Assembly (NCBI RefSeq): GCF_019112525.1
Contig: NZ_CP077800.1
Span: forward strand, 4,092,001 to 4,156,000
DNA length: 64,000 nt
Source: Modestobacter sp. L9-4
GTDB taxonomy: Bacteria > Actinomycetota > Actinomycetes > Mycobacteriales > Geodermatophilaceae
Direction of reading: 5' to 3'
The notes under the pieces were generated by a model. It had not been told where the DNA came from and did not search any database. It saw nothing but the letters and a program-made list of their open reading frames with translations. Shown here in pieces: positions 10,079-21,069 of this stretch. The number at the start of each line of letters is the position of its first letter. Position 1 is the stretch's first letter. The translations under genes were made by a program, and so were the position numbers.

Positions 10079-10476
10079 GAGGCTCCTCGTCCAGCGGGGC
10101 AGGGCCGGGGCTCGCAGGAGCGGGTCCCGGTGCCGGAGGACGCTAGGTCGCACAACGCACCGTCACAAGTCGGTCACAGGAAGTACCTGGTCGGCGCCTC
10201 GCCACGCAGAGCAGGACCGGTCCGCCACGCCGGGTGGGTGACCTGGCCCACATCCGTCCCGGGTCGACGGCGTCGGCGATCAGCCCGGGACGGCGACGTG
10301 GAGCAATCGCAGGACGCCGGCAGCGGTGACGCTGCCGGACATGACGGACGCCGAGACAGCGCCGGTCACGCCGGTCCCAGCGCGTACGGCGGGTCGTCGG
10401 GCGCGCTCGTCGGACACCGCGCGGTGCGCCGGTCCGGGTGGCGGTGGGCGGCCACTGCTCGTGCGGCGACGTCCTG
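10079..10476. other. 398-bp region without a supported gene
   Basis: Upstream region of the protease on the minus strand and downstream of the broken membrane-protein gene. Next to the protease start (10140-10185, read on the minus strand) there are three TGTGAC/TGTGCG-like direct repeats, which could be a promoter or regulator site. The rest reads as low-information GC-rich DNA, with frames rich in Arg/Pro/Gly that look like shadows. A small gene hidden by frameshifts cannot be excluded, because both neighbours are damaged. Confidence 0.4.
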
Positions 10477-11110
10477 TCAGCTCAGGATCCCGGCCACCAG
10501 GCCGGCGAGCACGGCGAGCAGCAGGTAGACCCCACGACGATCCAGGCGCGTCGTCCGGTCGTCCACGACTCGAGCCGCGACGGCGGGGCGACCTCGCGTG
10601 CGGGCCCCGGTGGGTCGGCGACCCAGCGTCGGGCCTGTCGGACCTGACGGTGCACGTGGACGACACCGGCGGTGACCACGGCGAGGAACACCAGCGCCGC
10701 CGGGACGGCGATGGCCGGCTCATCCCACCGGCCGCCGGCCAGCACGGCGAGCGCGACCACGGGTGAGAGCCAGACGACCCAGCGCAGCCGGGCCAGCCGG
10801 CGGGCGCCGGTGTCGGCCTTCTCGCGGGCGCCGGGCCGGGGTCGACATGGTGTCGCAGCGCGAACTGCACGCGGTGCCCGAGCTCGGCGTTCCTGTGCAG
10901 GCGCGGCACCTGTCGCTGCAGCACCAGCAGGACGGCCATGAGGACCAGTACGCCGCCCACCACCCACCACCCAGCGGCGCCGGCGACGACGAAGCGGCCG
11001 GTCAGCGCGGCCACCGACGCGAACCAGGCGCTCAGGACGATGAGGCTGAGCAGGTCGGCCCGCCGGGCCCGGTGCTCGACGGCCCAGTCGGTCTCCGGTG
11101 CGGTGGTCAT
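10477..11110 (-). pseudogene. Integral membrane protein, frameshifted (two single-base deletions)
   Basis: Starts at ATG 11110, overlapping the stop of the preceding membrane-protein gene as ATGA, so the two form an operon. The pieces join to a protein of about 210 residues with four predicted helices. These are [19 protein letters not shown], then GWWVVGGVLVLMAVLLVLQR; after a frame change near 10830, WVVWLSPVVALAVLAGG and AIAVPAALVFLAVVTAGVV; and after a second change near 10533, a last helix (YLLLAVLAGLVAGILS) ending at TGA 10477-10479. Both changes need one inserted base in a G/C run. The helices lie in two hydrophobic pairs around a basic loop, like the neighbour. Function unknown. Confidence 0.65.
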
Positions 11111-11586
11111 GCCCGCTCCTGCTCGTAGGGCGGGGCCTCGCTCCACCAGGCCGCTGCGAGGAGGCGGCGGTGCACCACCACCCAGGCAGTGACGGCGGCG
11201 GGCAGCAGGAGGACGGCGGGCAGCGCGACGGTCACGTCCCCGCGGACCACGGCCACCACGACACAGGCTGCCGCGAGGGCGAGCAGCAGCACCGCCGGCA
11301 GCCACTCGTCGGACCGGGGCGCGGCCAGCAGCTGCTGGGCGCGCGCGTCCACGGCGGCGCGGTCCTGCGGGCCGGGGTCCCGGTGGTCGGCCAGCGCGCG
11401 AGCCGTCATGGCGGTCTCCCGGCGCAGGGCCCGCGTCCCGTGACCCTGCCGCCACAGGAAGAGCGTCGTCCCGAGGACCCCACCCATTGCGATGAGCCCC
11501 GAGCTGCCCATGAGCTCGCTCATGGCCCAGAGGACGACCGCGTCGGCGGCCAGCAGGGTCAGGAGACTCCGGGCCGAGTGGCTCAT
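11107..11586 (-). CDS. Four-helix membrane protein of unknown function
   Basis: 159 residues. Two N-terminal helices ([20 protein letters not shown] and [16 protein letters not shown]) are separated from two C-terminal helices ([19 protein letters not shown] and [19 protein letters not shown]) by a charged cytoplasmic stretch with many Arg residues (about 45-95). The next gene downstream has the same helix-pair, basic loop, helix-pair layout, so they may form a heteromer or be paralogues. ATG 11586 is taken as the start; the 126 bp to rpe, which runs the other way, holds both promoters. Confidence 0.65.
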   Translation of the reverse strand: MSHSARSLLTLLAADAVVLWAMSELMGSSGLIAMGGVLGTTLFLWRQGHGTRALRRETAMTARALADHRDPGPQDRAAVDARAQQLLAAPRSDEWLPAVLLLALAAACVVVAVVRGDVTVALPAVLLLPAAVTAWVVVHRRLLAAAWWSEAPPYEQERA

Positions 11587-11700
11587 CGGTCGGACCGGAT
11601 GGCGCGGGCGCAGGTCACGGGGTCATCGTGGGGCACCGGTCACCGTCGGTCACCTGCGGCGCCCTCCGGTCGCCCGATCAGGTGGCCGGGACCGGGACCC

Positions 11701-11706
11701 TACGAT
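11701..11706 (+). promoter_or_regulatory. Probable -10 box (TACGAT) of the rpe-rib operon, leaderless
   Basis: TACGAT ends 6 nt before the GTG of rpe, and no ribosome site precedes the GTG. This places the transcription start at the start codon and leaves no room for an FMN riboswitch in the message of the first gene. Confidence 0.5.
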
Positions 11707-11712
11707 CACCGC

Positions 11713-12378
11713 GTGGCTCAGCAACCGATGATCGCGCCCAGCCTGCTGTCCGCCGACTTCGCGCGGCTCGCCGACGAGGTGCAGCGGATCACCGACGCCG
11801 ACTGGGTGCACGTCGACGTCATGGACGCCCACTTCGTGCCCAACCTGACCCTCGGGCTGCCCGTCGTCCAGGCCATCCAGGCGGTGAGCCCCGTGCCGCT
11901 GGACTGCCACCTGATGATCACCGACCCCGAGCGCTGGGCCCCCGGGTACGCCGAGGCCGGCGCCCGCAACGTCACGGTGCACGCCGAGGCCTGCACCGAC
12001 CCCCGCGCCGTCGCCCGTGACCTGCGGGCCGCCGGCGCCCTGGCCGGCCTGGCGATCAAGCCGGGGACGCCGCTGGAGGCCTACCTCGACGTGCTGCCGG
12101 ACTTCGACACCCTGCTGGTGATGACCGTGGAGCCCGGCTTCGGCGGGCAGTCGTTCATGCCCGAGACGATGAGCAAGGTCCGGGAGGCCCGCCGCCTCGT
12201 CGACACCGGCCACCTGCAGCTCTTCGTCGAGGTCGACGGCGGGATCAACGCCGACACCATCGAGGAGGCCGCGGCCGCCGGGGCCGACGTCTTCGTCGCC
12301 GGGTCCGCGGTCTACGGCGCCGACGACCCCGCCGCGGCGATCCGGGCGCTGCGGGCGAAGGCGGCCGCGGCCCGGTGA
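11713..12378 (+). CDS. rpe: Ribulose-phosphate 3-epimerase
   Basis: Interconverts ribulose 5-phosphate and xylulose 5-phosphate in the pentose phosphate pathway; ribulose 5-phosphate is also the substrate of RibB encoded downstream. 221 residues, TIM barrel. Motifs: [13 protein letters not shown] (start), the metal-binding [31 protein letters not shown] and the phosphate-binding VDGGI and GSAVYG. GTG 11713 is chosen because it gives the conserved N-terminus and lies 6 nt after a -10 box. Its stop overlaps the ribD GTG. Confidence 0.96.
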   Translation: MAQQPMIAPSLLSADFARLADEVQRITDADWVHVDVMDAHFVPNLTLGLPVVQAIQAVSPVPLDCHLMITDPERWAPGYAEAGARNVTVHAEACTDPRAVARDLRAAGALAGLAIKPGTPLEAYLDVLPDFDTLLVMTVEPGFGGQSFMPETMSKVREARRLVDTGHLQLFVEVDGGINADTIEEAAAAGADVFVAGSAVYGADDPAAAIRALRAKAAAAR

Positions 12379-13427
12379 ACGCAGCCGAGCTGGCGGCGAT
12401 GACCCGCGCCCGCGAGCTGGGGGAGCGGGTGCTGGGCACCACGAGCCCCAACCCGCCGGTCGGGGCCGTCGTGCTCGACGCCGACGGCGCGGTCGTCGGC
12501 GAGGGCGCCACCTCGCCGGTCGGCGGCCCGCACGCCGAGGTGCACGCCCTCCTCCAGGCCGGAGAACGGGCGCGCGGGGGCACCGCGGTGGTCACCCTCG
12601 AGCCCTGCGCGCACACCGGCCGCACCGGCCCGTGTGCCGACGCCCTGATCGCCGCGGGGGTGCGCCGCGTCGTCGTCGCCGTCCCCGAGCCCACGCAGCT
12701 GGCCACCGGCGGCGCGACGCGGCTGCGGGCGGCCGGGGTCGACGTCGAGCTGGGCGCCGAGCAGCAGGCCGCCGAGGACGGCGCGCTGGCCGGCTGGTTG
12801 ACCGGCGTCCGTGAGCACCGCCCGCAGGTCGTGTGGAAGGTCGCCACCACCCTCGACGGCCGGGTCGCCGCCGCAGACACCACCAGCCGCTGGATCACCG
12901 GGCCGGCCGCCCGCGCCGAGGTGCACCGGCTGCGCGCCACCTGCGACGCCGTCCTGGTCGGGTCGGGCACCGTGCTGGCCGACGACCCGCAGCTCACCGT
13001 CCGGGACGTCGAGGGGCGCAACGCCGACCGGCAGCCGCTGCGGGTGGTCCTGGACCGCCGCGGCCGCGTGCCGGCCACCGCCCGGGTGCACGACGACGCG
13101 GCCGCCACGCACGTCAGCACCGCGGCCGATCCGGGGACGCTGCTGGCCGAGCTGTTCGACCTCGGCGTGCGCCGGCTGCTGCTGGAGGGCGGCCCCACCC
13201 TGGCCGCGGCCTTCCTGGCCGCCGGCCTCGTCGACGAGGTGGTGCTGCACCAGGCGCCGCTGCTGCTCGGTGACGGTGCTCCCATGGTCGGGTCACTGGG
13301 AATCGCCACGATCACCGACGCGCTGCACCTGACGATCACCGACCTCACCCAGCTGGGCGGGGACGTGCAGATCCGGTTGCGGCCCACCCGGCACACTGGT
13401 GGGCCGACGACCGGCGGAGGGAGCTGA
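12375..13427 (+). CDS. ribD: Bifunctional diaminohydroxyphosphoribosylaminopyrimidine deaminase / reductase RibD
   Basis: Catalyses the second and third steps of riboflavin synthesis from GTP. 350 residues. The N-terminal deaminase domain has the zinc and catalytic motif HAE (in [10 protein letters not shown]) and [11 protein letters not shown], preceded by the family signature [10 protein letters not shown]. The C-terminal reductase domain begins around residue 150 ([15 protein letters not shown]) and has the NADPH-binding region [14 protein letters not shown]. It starts with GTG overlapping the rpe stop (GTGA), and a strong GGAGGGAG site near its end serves ribE. Confidence 0.96.
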   Translation: MNAAELAAMTRARELGERVLGTTSPNPPVGAVVLDADGAVVGEGATSPVGGPHAEVHALLQAGERARGGTAVVTLEPCAHTGRTGPCADALIAAGVRRVVVAVPEPTQLATGGATRLRAAGVDVELGAEQQAAEDGALAGWLTGVREHRPQVVWKVATTLDGRVAAADTTSRWITGPAARAEVHRLRATCDAVLVGSGTVLADDPQLTVRDVEGRNADRQPLRVVLDRRGRVPATARVHDDAAATHVSTAADPGTLLAELFDLGVRRLLLEGGPTLAAAFLAAGLVDEVVLHQAPLLLGDGAPMVGSLGIATITDALHLTITDLTQLGGDVQIRLRPTRHTGGPTTGGGS

Positions 13428-13428
13428 C

Positions 13429-14042
13429 GTGTTCACCGGCATCGTGGAAGAGCTCGGCACCCTGGAGGTGCGGGAGGACGGCGCGGACAGCGCCGTGCTG
13501 CGCATCCGGGCCCGCAGGACCCTGGAGGGCGTGGCCCTCGGCGACTCGATCTCGGTCAACGGCGTGTGCCTGACCGTGACCGGCGTGCAGGGCGACGCCG
13601 ACGGCAGCAGCGTGTGGAGCACCGACGTCATGGCCGAGACGCTGCGGCGGTCCAGCCTGGGCGCCACCGGCGTCGGCGACGCGGTCAACCTCGAGCGCGC
13701 CGTCACCGCCGAGACCCGCCTCGGCGGGCACATCGTGCAGGGCCACGTGGACGGCGTCGGCACCGTCGTGTCGCGCACGCCCGGCGACCAGTGGGAGGTC
13801 GTGCGCATCGCCGTCCCGGTCGAGCTGGCCCGCTACGTCGTGGAGAAGGGCTCCATCACCGTCGACGGTGTCTCCCTCACGGTCAGCGCGCTGGCCGACG
13901 AGCCCGAGCCGTGGTTCGAGGTGAGCCTGATCCCCACCACCCTGCGCGAGACCACCCTGGGCGCCCGCACGCCGGGCAGCCCGGTCAACCTGGAGGTGGA
14001 CGTCATCGCCAAGTACGTCGAGCGGCTGCTGGGGGCACGTCG

Positions 14043-14046
<4 letters not shown>
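13429..14046 (+). CDS. ribE: Riboflavin synthase alpha chain
   Basis: Dismutates two molecules of 6,7-dimethyl-8-ribityllumazine into riboflavin and the pyrimidine that RibH reuses. 205 residues made of two tandem lumazine-binding beta-barrels. The first runs [11 protein letters not shown] to about residue 95 with SVNGVCLTV; the second begins [13 protein letters not shown] with the matching [12 protein letters not shown] 13429 gives the invariant FTGIVEE start, one base after the ribD stop, and a GGAGGGAG site lies just upstream. The ribBA ATG overlaps its stop. Confidence 0.96.
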
Positions 14047-16169
<2,123 letters not shown>

Positions 16170-16256
16170 ACTGTGGAAGGACCCTCCTGCCCCCCACCAC
16201 GAGCAAGCTCGCGGCGGGCCCCTGCAGGAGGGCCGACTGACCTCAAGGAGCTTGCT
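16170..16256 (+). promoter_or_regulatory. Structured leader of hisG with possible Shine-Dalgarno sequestration
   Basis: The 87 nt between hisE and hisG hold two long complementary pairs. CCCTCCTGC (16182-16190) pairs with GCAGGAGGG (16224-16232). AGCAAGCTC (16202-16210), in the loop of that hairpin, is perfectly complementary to GAGCTTGCT (16248-16256). The latter contains the end of the AAGGAG ribosome site and runs up to the base before the GTG start. Pairing of the second type would mask the ribosome site. The sequence encodes no His-rich leader peptide. Not a family I can name. Confidence 0.5.
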
Positions 16257-17123
16257 GTGCTGCGCGTCGCCGTCCCGAACAAGGGGGTCCTGAGCGAGCC
16301 CGCCCAGGCGATGCTCAGCGAGAGCGGGTACCGGCAGCGGCGCAGCCTCAAGGACCTCGCGGTCTACGACCCGGAGAACGACACCGAGTTCTTCTACCTG
16401 CGGCCCCGCGACATCGCGATCTACGTCGCCGCGGGCACGCTCGACGTGGGCATCACCGGCCGCGACATGCTGCTGGAGACCACCCCGACCGACGGCGCCG
16501 GGGCGGTCGCGGCCGAGGTGATGCCGCTGGGCTTCGGGCGGTCCTCCTTCCGCTTCGCCAGCCCGGCGGACTCCCCGGTCGACGACGTCGCCAAGCTCGA
16601 GGGCAAGCGGATCGCCACCGCCTACCCCGGGCTGCTGCAGCGGTTCCTGGACTCCAGCGGCATGAAGGCCGACGTCGTCAAGCTCGACGGCGCGGTCGAG
16701 ACCGCCTGCCGGCTGGGTGTCGCCGACGCCGTCTGCGACGTCGTGGAGACCGGGACGACGCTGCGCGCGGCCGGGCTGCGCATCATCGGCGAGCCCGTGC
16801 TGGCCAGCGAGGCGGTGCTGGTGCGCCGGGAGGGCGCCGAGGAGATCCCGGCCGTGGCCCAGCTGCGCCGGCGGCTGCAGGGCGTGCTGGTCGCCCGCCG
16901 CTACGTGATGCTCGACTACGACTGCCCCAACGAGCTGCTCGCCCGGGCCACCGCCATCACCCCCGGGCTCGAGGGCCCCACGGTCAGCCCGCTGCACACC
17001 GAGGGCTGGTCGGCGGTGCGGGCGATGGTCGGCAAGGAGGACACCAACCGGGTCATGGACGACCTCTACGAGCTCGGTGCCCGCGCCATCCTCGTCACCA
17101 GCATCGCCGCCTCCCGCATCTGA
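16257..17123 (+). CDS. hisG: ATP phosphoribosyltransferase, long form
   Basis: First and rate-limiting step of histidine synthesis, joining ATP and PRPP; the long form is feedback-inhibited by histidine through its C-terminal ACT-like domain. 288 residues. Motifs: LRVAVPNKGVLSEPA (start), DVGITGRDML, the PRPP-binding site around GVADAVCDVVETGTTLR, and the regulatory domain from about residue 205. GTG 16257 is chosen because AAGGAG lies 6 nt upstream and the protein starts as expected. The in-frame upstream extension to GTG 16173 is the leader. Confidence 0.95.
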   Translation: MLRVAVPNKGVLSEPAQAMLSESGYRQRRSLKDLAVYDPENDTEFFYLRPRDIAIYVAAGTLDVGITGRDMLLETTPTDGAGAVAAEVMPLGFGRSSFRFASPADSPVDDVAKLEGKRIATAYPGLLQRFLDSSGMKADVVKLDGAVETACRLGVADAVCDVVETGTTLRAAGLRIIGEPVLASEAVLVRREGAEEIPAVAQLRRRLQGVLVARRYVMLDYDCPNELLARATAITPGLEGPTVSPLHTEGWSAVRAMVGKEDTNRVMDDLYELGARAILVTSIAASRI

Positions 17124-17203
17124 CGCCGCTCGGCTCGCGGACGAGTCGGGGCACCGGGCGCAGCCTCGGACGGGGACGGCGTCCGAGGCGGCATGCTGGG
17201 GCG

Positions 17204-17647
17204 ATGCGCCGCACAGCCGTCCCGGTCCTGCTGCTCTCGTCCGCCGTCCTCGTGGGCTGCGGGGACGGCGGGACGTCCACGGCGGGGGGCGCGTCCGGGC
17301 AGGCACCGAGCTCGGCGGCCGTCTCGAGCGGGCCGGCCGCCGACGAGCTGGTCGTCGAGCTGGTGCCCGACCAGGGCGAGCCCGCGCAGACGTACCGCCT
17401 CAGCTGCGCCGGGACGCCCGCCGGTGACCTGCCCGACCCGGCCGCGGCCTGCGCCCAGCTCGCCGGTCAGCCCGACCCGTTCGCCCCGCTCGCGGCGGAC
17501 GTCATGTGCACCCAGCTGTTCGGCGGCCCGCAGACCGCGCACGTCACCGGTCGCTGGGCGGGGGAGCCGGTGGACCTGCAGCTCTCCCGCAGCGACGGCT
17601 GCCAGACCGCCCAGTGGGACCGGCTCGGCGCGCTGCTGCCCGGCTGA
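17204..17647 (+). CDS. SSI-like (subtilisin inhibitor family) lipoprotein
   Basis: 147 residues. Signal peptide with lipobox LVGC (Cys21), a Gly/Ser/Ala linker, then a domain resembling the Streptomyces subtilisin inhibitor family. It shows YRLSCAGTPAGDLPDPAAAC, then ADVMCTQLFGGPQTAHVTGRWAGEPV and a final SDGC, giving two cysteine pairs in the SSI spacing. The scissile-loop segment after the second-pair cysteine reads CTQLFGGP instead of CPMVYDP, so P1 would be Gln or Leu and inhibition specificity is uncertain. Membrane tethering is unusual for this secreted family. A subtilisin-like protease is encoded 7 kb upstream, without evidence of a link. Confidence 0.8.
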   Translation: MRRTAVPVLLLSSAVLVGCGDGGTSTAGGASGQAPSSAAVSSGPAADELVVELVPDQGEPAQTYRLSCAGTPAGDLPDPAAACAQLAGQPDPFAPLAADVMCTQLFGGPQTAHVTGRWAGEPVDLQLSRSDGCQTAQWDRLGALLPG

Positions 17648-17658
17648 CGCCGGCGCTG

Positions 17659-17692
17659 CCCGGTCCGACCGGCTGGTGCCGACCGGACCGGG
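17659..17692. terminator. Bidirectional stem-loop between convergent genes
   Basis: Arms 17659-17673 and 17678-17692 match at 13 of 15 positions around a 4-base loop, lying between the stops of the SSI-like lipoprotein gene and the AllH-like gene. GC-rich without a T-run. Confidence 0.55.
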
Positions 17693-17697
17693 GGAGC

Positions 17698-18840
17698 TCA
17701 GCGCGGGCGGGCGGTCCGCTCGACCAGGTCGATCGCGGTGCACAGCCCGAGCGCCAGCGCGCGGCCGCTGTTCGAGCCGCTGGCCAGCAGCGCCCGGATG
17801 GCCGGGACCAGCGGGCCGTCGCCGACCATCGCGCGGAGCACGGCGGCGTACTCACCGGTGACCCGGCCTGCGGCGGCGTGCCGCAGCAGCGCGCGGGACA
17901 GCTCGGTGGTGCGGCCGGCGGCCAGGGCGGTCACCCCGCTGCCGAAGCGCTCCGCGGCCGGGTGGCCCAGCAGCACCAGCCCGGCGGTGGTGCCGGCCAG
18001 CACGTCGTCGCCGACCGGGGTCAGGCCGGGGCCCTCACCGATCAGCCGGGTGGCCGTGCGCAGCGCCGCGTCCAGGTCGGCCCGGCGGACCGCACCGCGC
18101 AGTGCGGCCAGCGGCCCGCTGGGCCCACCGGCCAGACCCGGCAGCACGAACGCACTGTGCGGCACGCCCTCGCCGTAGAGCGCGGCGCGCAGCTCACGCA
18201 CCCCCTCGGGCAGCAGCGCCGGCCGGGCCGTGGGCAGCTTGGGCCGCGGGTCCCACCACGCCGCCGCGCTGACGGTCAGGTCCCCGACGACCAGCCGCCC
18301 CCCACCCACCTGGGCCGGGGCACCGCTGGGCGCGGACACCAGCGGCCGCCCGTTGGACGGGCGGAACAGCACGCACCCCAGCGGCAGCCGCGCCGCGTCG
18401 GAGGTGAGGACCCCGACGACCTCGGGCCCGGACGGCGTCGGGACGCTGACGTACAGGGCCGAGGGCGCCGAGAGCAGCACCGTGCCCTGGCGCAGCGGAC
18501 CACGGAGCAGCTCGGCCACCCCGGTGCTCGCCTGCGCCGGCACCGAGGGGCGCGCGCCCGGCCCGGACCCGGCGGAGGTGGCCCCGGACAGGTGGAGCGT
18601 CGGCATGCCCGCCCGGGCCGCGCGGCCCGGACGGCCCGAGCGTGGCGCGGGCGCCGAGCGCTCGAGCTCCGACGGCGCCGGGCCGCGGGCCGCCACCGAA
18701 CGCGACCCGGTCGGACGTGGTGCCGGTGTACGTGGTGCCGCAGAGCGTGCTGCGGTCGTGTGCCGCGGGCCGCTGACAACCGTGTCCTCGCTGGTCACGA
18801 GCTCGCCCTGCCCACCGGTGTCCTCGTCGATCGTGCGCAT
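17698..18840 (-). CDS. AllH/DUF2877 family protein (oxamate carbamoyltransferase subunit-like)
   Basis: The C-terminal 300 residues match the DUF2877 family, whose E. coli member YlbF/AllH works with FdrA and AllG in oxamate carbamoyltransferase at the end of allantoin breakdown. Diagnostic stretches are LIGEGPGLTPVGDDVLAG and the final helical repeat (LLRHAAAGRVTGEYAAVLRAM). No FdrA or AllG homologue lies in the window. Divergent to a PucR regulator, which fits purine or allantoin catabolism. The first 78 residues are Pro/Ser/Arg-rich and not conserved-looking, so Met79 (MPTLHLSGA) is an alternative start. Confidence 0.7.
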   Translation of the reverse strand: MRTIDEDTGGQGELVTSEDTVVSGPRHTTAARSAAPRTPAPRPTGSRSVAARGPAPSELERSAPAPRSGRPGRAARAGMPTLHLSGATSAGSGPGARPSVPAQASTGVAELLRGPLRQGTVLLSAPSALYVSVPTPSGPEVVGVLTSDAARLPLGCVLFRPSNGRPLVSAPSGAPAQVGGGRLVVGDLTVSAAAWWDPRPKLPTARPALLPEGVRELRAALYGEGVPHSAFVLPGLAGGPSGPLAALRGAVRRADLDAALRTATRLIGEGPGLTPVGDDVLAGTTAGLVLLGHPAAERFGSGVTALAAGRTTELSRALLRHAAAGRVTGEYAAVLRAMVGDGPLVPAIRALLASGSNSGRALALGLCTAIDLVERTARPR

Positions 18841-19102
18841 CTGACCTCCACCCCCGTGCGGTCGCCGGCAGTGGTCGATGTGCCGACTGCCGTCCCGGTC
18901 TGCTCACCCTGGCGGCGGCGGCGCCCCCTGCTGCTCAGGGCCGCCTACCATCCGTTGCGGACACAGGTCGGGGGACGAACGTATGTGGCGCGCCCCCCAG
19001 GCCTGTATGGCGATTCTCGCCAAGGGTCGGTTCTCGCGTCCAGAGACGTCTGACAGAATCTCGCCTGGTTCTTGAGAGCACGGCGTTTTGGGGGTACGTA
19101 CA

Positions 19103-21064
19103 GTGACCGAACGTGAGACGTCCGTGACATACGCTGCGCACAGTGATCGGTCGGCCACTTTCAGTTCGGTCCCGCCGTCGGCGGAGCCGGTGCTGTCGCA
19201 GCTGCCGCCGGCCGATCGCACGGCCCTGCAGGACAGCATGGGGCTCACGGTCGACCAGTTGCTCGACCTGCCCGGCCTGACCGGCACCATCGTCGTCGGC
19301 GGGGCCACCGGCACCCGGCGGATCGTGCGGCACGTCGTGGTCGAGGAGCCCAACGAGCCGCTCGGCAGCGCCGGGCCCGACGTGCTCGTCGTCCTGGACG
19401 GCCGCCTCGGGTCCCGTGACCCCGCGCAGAGCCGTGCGGTCATCGAGCGGCTGCACCGCGCCGGCAGCGGCGCGCTCGCGTTCCGCTCCGAGGGCGGGCA
19501 GGGCAACGCGGCCGGTGAGGTGCCTGCCGAGGTGCTCGCCGAGGCCGACCGGCGCGGTTTCCCGGTGCTCGCGCTGCCGTCGTCCACCCGGCTGGACGAG
19601 GTCGTCGCCGAGGTGCTCGGCGCGATCATCGACAAGCAGACCCAGGCGCTCAGCCTCGCCAACCGGATGCACAACCAGTTCATCGACGTGGCGCTGTCCG
19701 GCGGTGGGCTGGCCGAGGTGACCACGCAGGTCTCGACGTTCCTGGCAGGGGCGGCGGTGCTGGGGCTCGGGCCCGACCGTGAGGTCGCCACCCACGCCGG
19801 CCCGCCCGAGGAGGTCACCGAGATCCGCGACTGGCTGTGGCTGCTCGACGCCGCCGCCGACGACGCGTTCGGTGACCTCACCCCGGCCCGCCGGCTGTCG
19901 GGCAACCGCGCCGACCAGTCCGTGGTCACCCCCGCCGACGTCCTGGCCGACGCCGACCTGTCCCCGGCCGACGGCATCCTGCTCGTCCCCGGGCACCACG
20001 AGCTGCCCGGCGGCGTGGGGGAGTACGCGGTCGCCCCGGTCATGGCCGGTGAGCAGCGGCACGGCTGGCTGGTCGCGGTCAACCGGCACGGGCCGATGCT
20101 GCTGGGGGCCGGTGCGGTGCTCGAGCAGGCCGCCGTCATCGCGGCGCTGTCGGAGATCCGGATGCAGGCCGTGCACTCGGTCGAGCTGCGCTTCCAGGGC
20201 GACATGGTGCGCCGCCTCGTCGGGGGCTCCTTCGCCCACACCGAGCGGGCCCTGGCCTACGCGCGGTCCTTCGGCTGGCGGCTCGACGGCCCGGTCGTGG
20301 TCCTGGTGACCGCCACCGAGACCGTCGCCGACGCCGGCGCCGACCCCACCCGTGCGCTCGACGTGCTGGACCGGCTGGCCGACGGCTGGCGCTCCGCGGT
20401 GGACGGCGAGGTCGCCGGTGCGGCGGTCGCGGGCCTGGCCACGGAGATCGTCACCGTGCTGCCGCTGGACGGGCGCACGCCCGAGGAGCTCTCCGGGCTG
20501 GTCGCCGCGGTGACCGCACGGGTCAACGCCCGCCTCCGCCGGGTCGGCCGGCTCCTGGGCACCGGCATCGGGCGCCCGGCGGAGTCGCTGCAGGTGCTGG
20601 GCGATGCCTACCAGCAGGCCCAGCGCGCGCTGGTCGTCGGCCAGGAGATCCACGGCGGTCACGCGGTCACCCACTTCGACCAGCTGGGCGTCTTCCGGCT
20701 GCTGTCGCTGATCCCGGACAGCTCCGAGCTGCGCTCCTACGTCGACGAGGTGCTCGGGTCGCTGGCCGACTCCACCGACCCGGACTCCGTCGACCTGCGC
20801 GACACGCTGCGGGTGCTGCTGGAGACCAACCTCAACGTGGCGGAGTCCGCCCGCCGGCTGCACTTCCACTACAACACGATGCGCTACCGGATCGGCAAGC
20901 TGGAGCGGATGCTCGGGCCCTTCACCACCGACCCGACGCTGCGGCTGAACCTGCTGCTCGCGCTGCACGCCGCGCGGATCCGGGGGCTGGACCAGCCGCA
21001 CCGGCCGCCGGTGGAGAGCGTCGCCGCCGCCGTCCTGGACGACGGGCTCGAGTCCCTGGTCTGA
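19103..21064 (+). CDS. PucR-family transcriptional regulator
   Basis: 653 residues. It has an N-terminal PucR domain (from GLTVDQLLDLPGL to about residue 185, containing RHVVVEEPNEP), a central GGDEF-like CdaR-type domain (about 350-510), and a C-terminal PucR helix-turn-helix (TLRVLLETNLNVAESARRLHFHYNTMRYRI). The family activates purine, amino-acid or other nitrogen catabolic genes. The gene is divergent to the AllH-like gene with a 262-bp shared region, the likely target. GTG 19103 is favoured, with GGGGG 8-12 nt upstream; TTG 19088 would add five residues. A strong stem-loop follows the stop. Confidence 0.9.
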   Translation: MTERETSVTYAAHSDRSATFSSVPPSAEPVLSQLPPADRTALQDSMGLTVDQLLDLPGLTGTIVVGGATGTRRIVRHVVVEEPNEPLGSAGPDVLVVLDGRLGSRDPAQSRAVIERLHRAGSGALAFRSEGGQGNAAGEVPAEVLAEADRRGFPVLALPSSTRLDEVVAEVLGAIIDKQTQALSLANRMHNQFIDVALSGGGLAEVTTQVSTFLAGAAVLGLGPDREVATHAGPPEEVTEIRDWLWLLDAAADDAFGDLTPARRLSGNRADQSVVTPADVLADADLSPADGILLVPGHHELPGGVGEYAVAPVMAGEQRHGWLVAVNRHGPMLLGAGAVLEQAAVIAALSEIRMQAVHSVELRFQGDMVRRLVGGSFAHTERALAYARSFGWRLDGPVVVLVTATETVADAGADPTRALDVLDRLADGWRSAVDGEVAGAAVAGLATEIVTVLPLDGRTPEELSGLVAAVTARVNARLRRVGRLLGTGIGRPAESLQVLGDAYQQAQRALVVGQEIHGGHAVTHFDQLGVFRLLSLIPDSSELRSYVDEVLGSLADSTDPDSVDLRDTLRVLLETNLNVAESARRLHFHYNTMRYRIGKLERMLGPFTTDPTLRLNLLLALHAARIRGLDQPHRPPVESVAAAVLDDGLESLV

Positions 21065-21069
21065 CCGGC

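Noticed and set aside
5905-10155. Very long antisense open frames, for example about 1,400 codons opposite fmt-rsmB and several of 500-1,100 codons elsewhere
   Set aside because: They arise from the rarity of A/T-rich stop codons at very high GC, are Arg/Pro/Gly/Ala-rich, lie opposite recognised genes and contain no family motifs. Only the part covering the S8 protease is real coding sequence.
11587-11712. FMN (RFN) riboswitch before the riboflavin operon
   Set aside because: I looked upstream of rpe and in the ribBA-ribH gap for the conserved RFN core and found nothing similar. A -10 box 6 nt before the rpe start leaves no leader.
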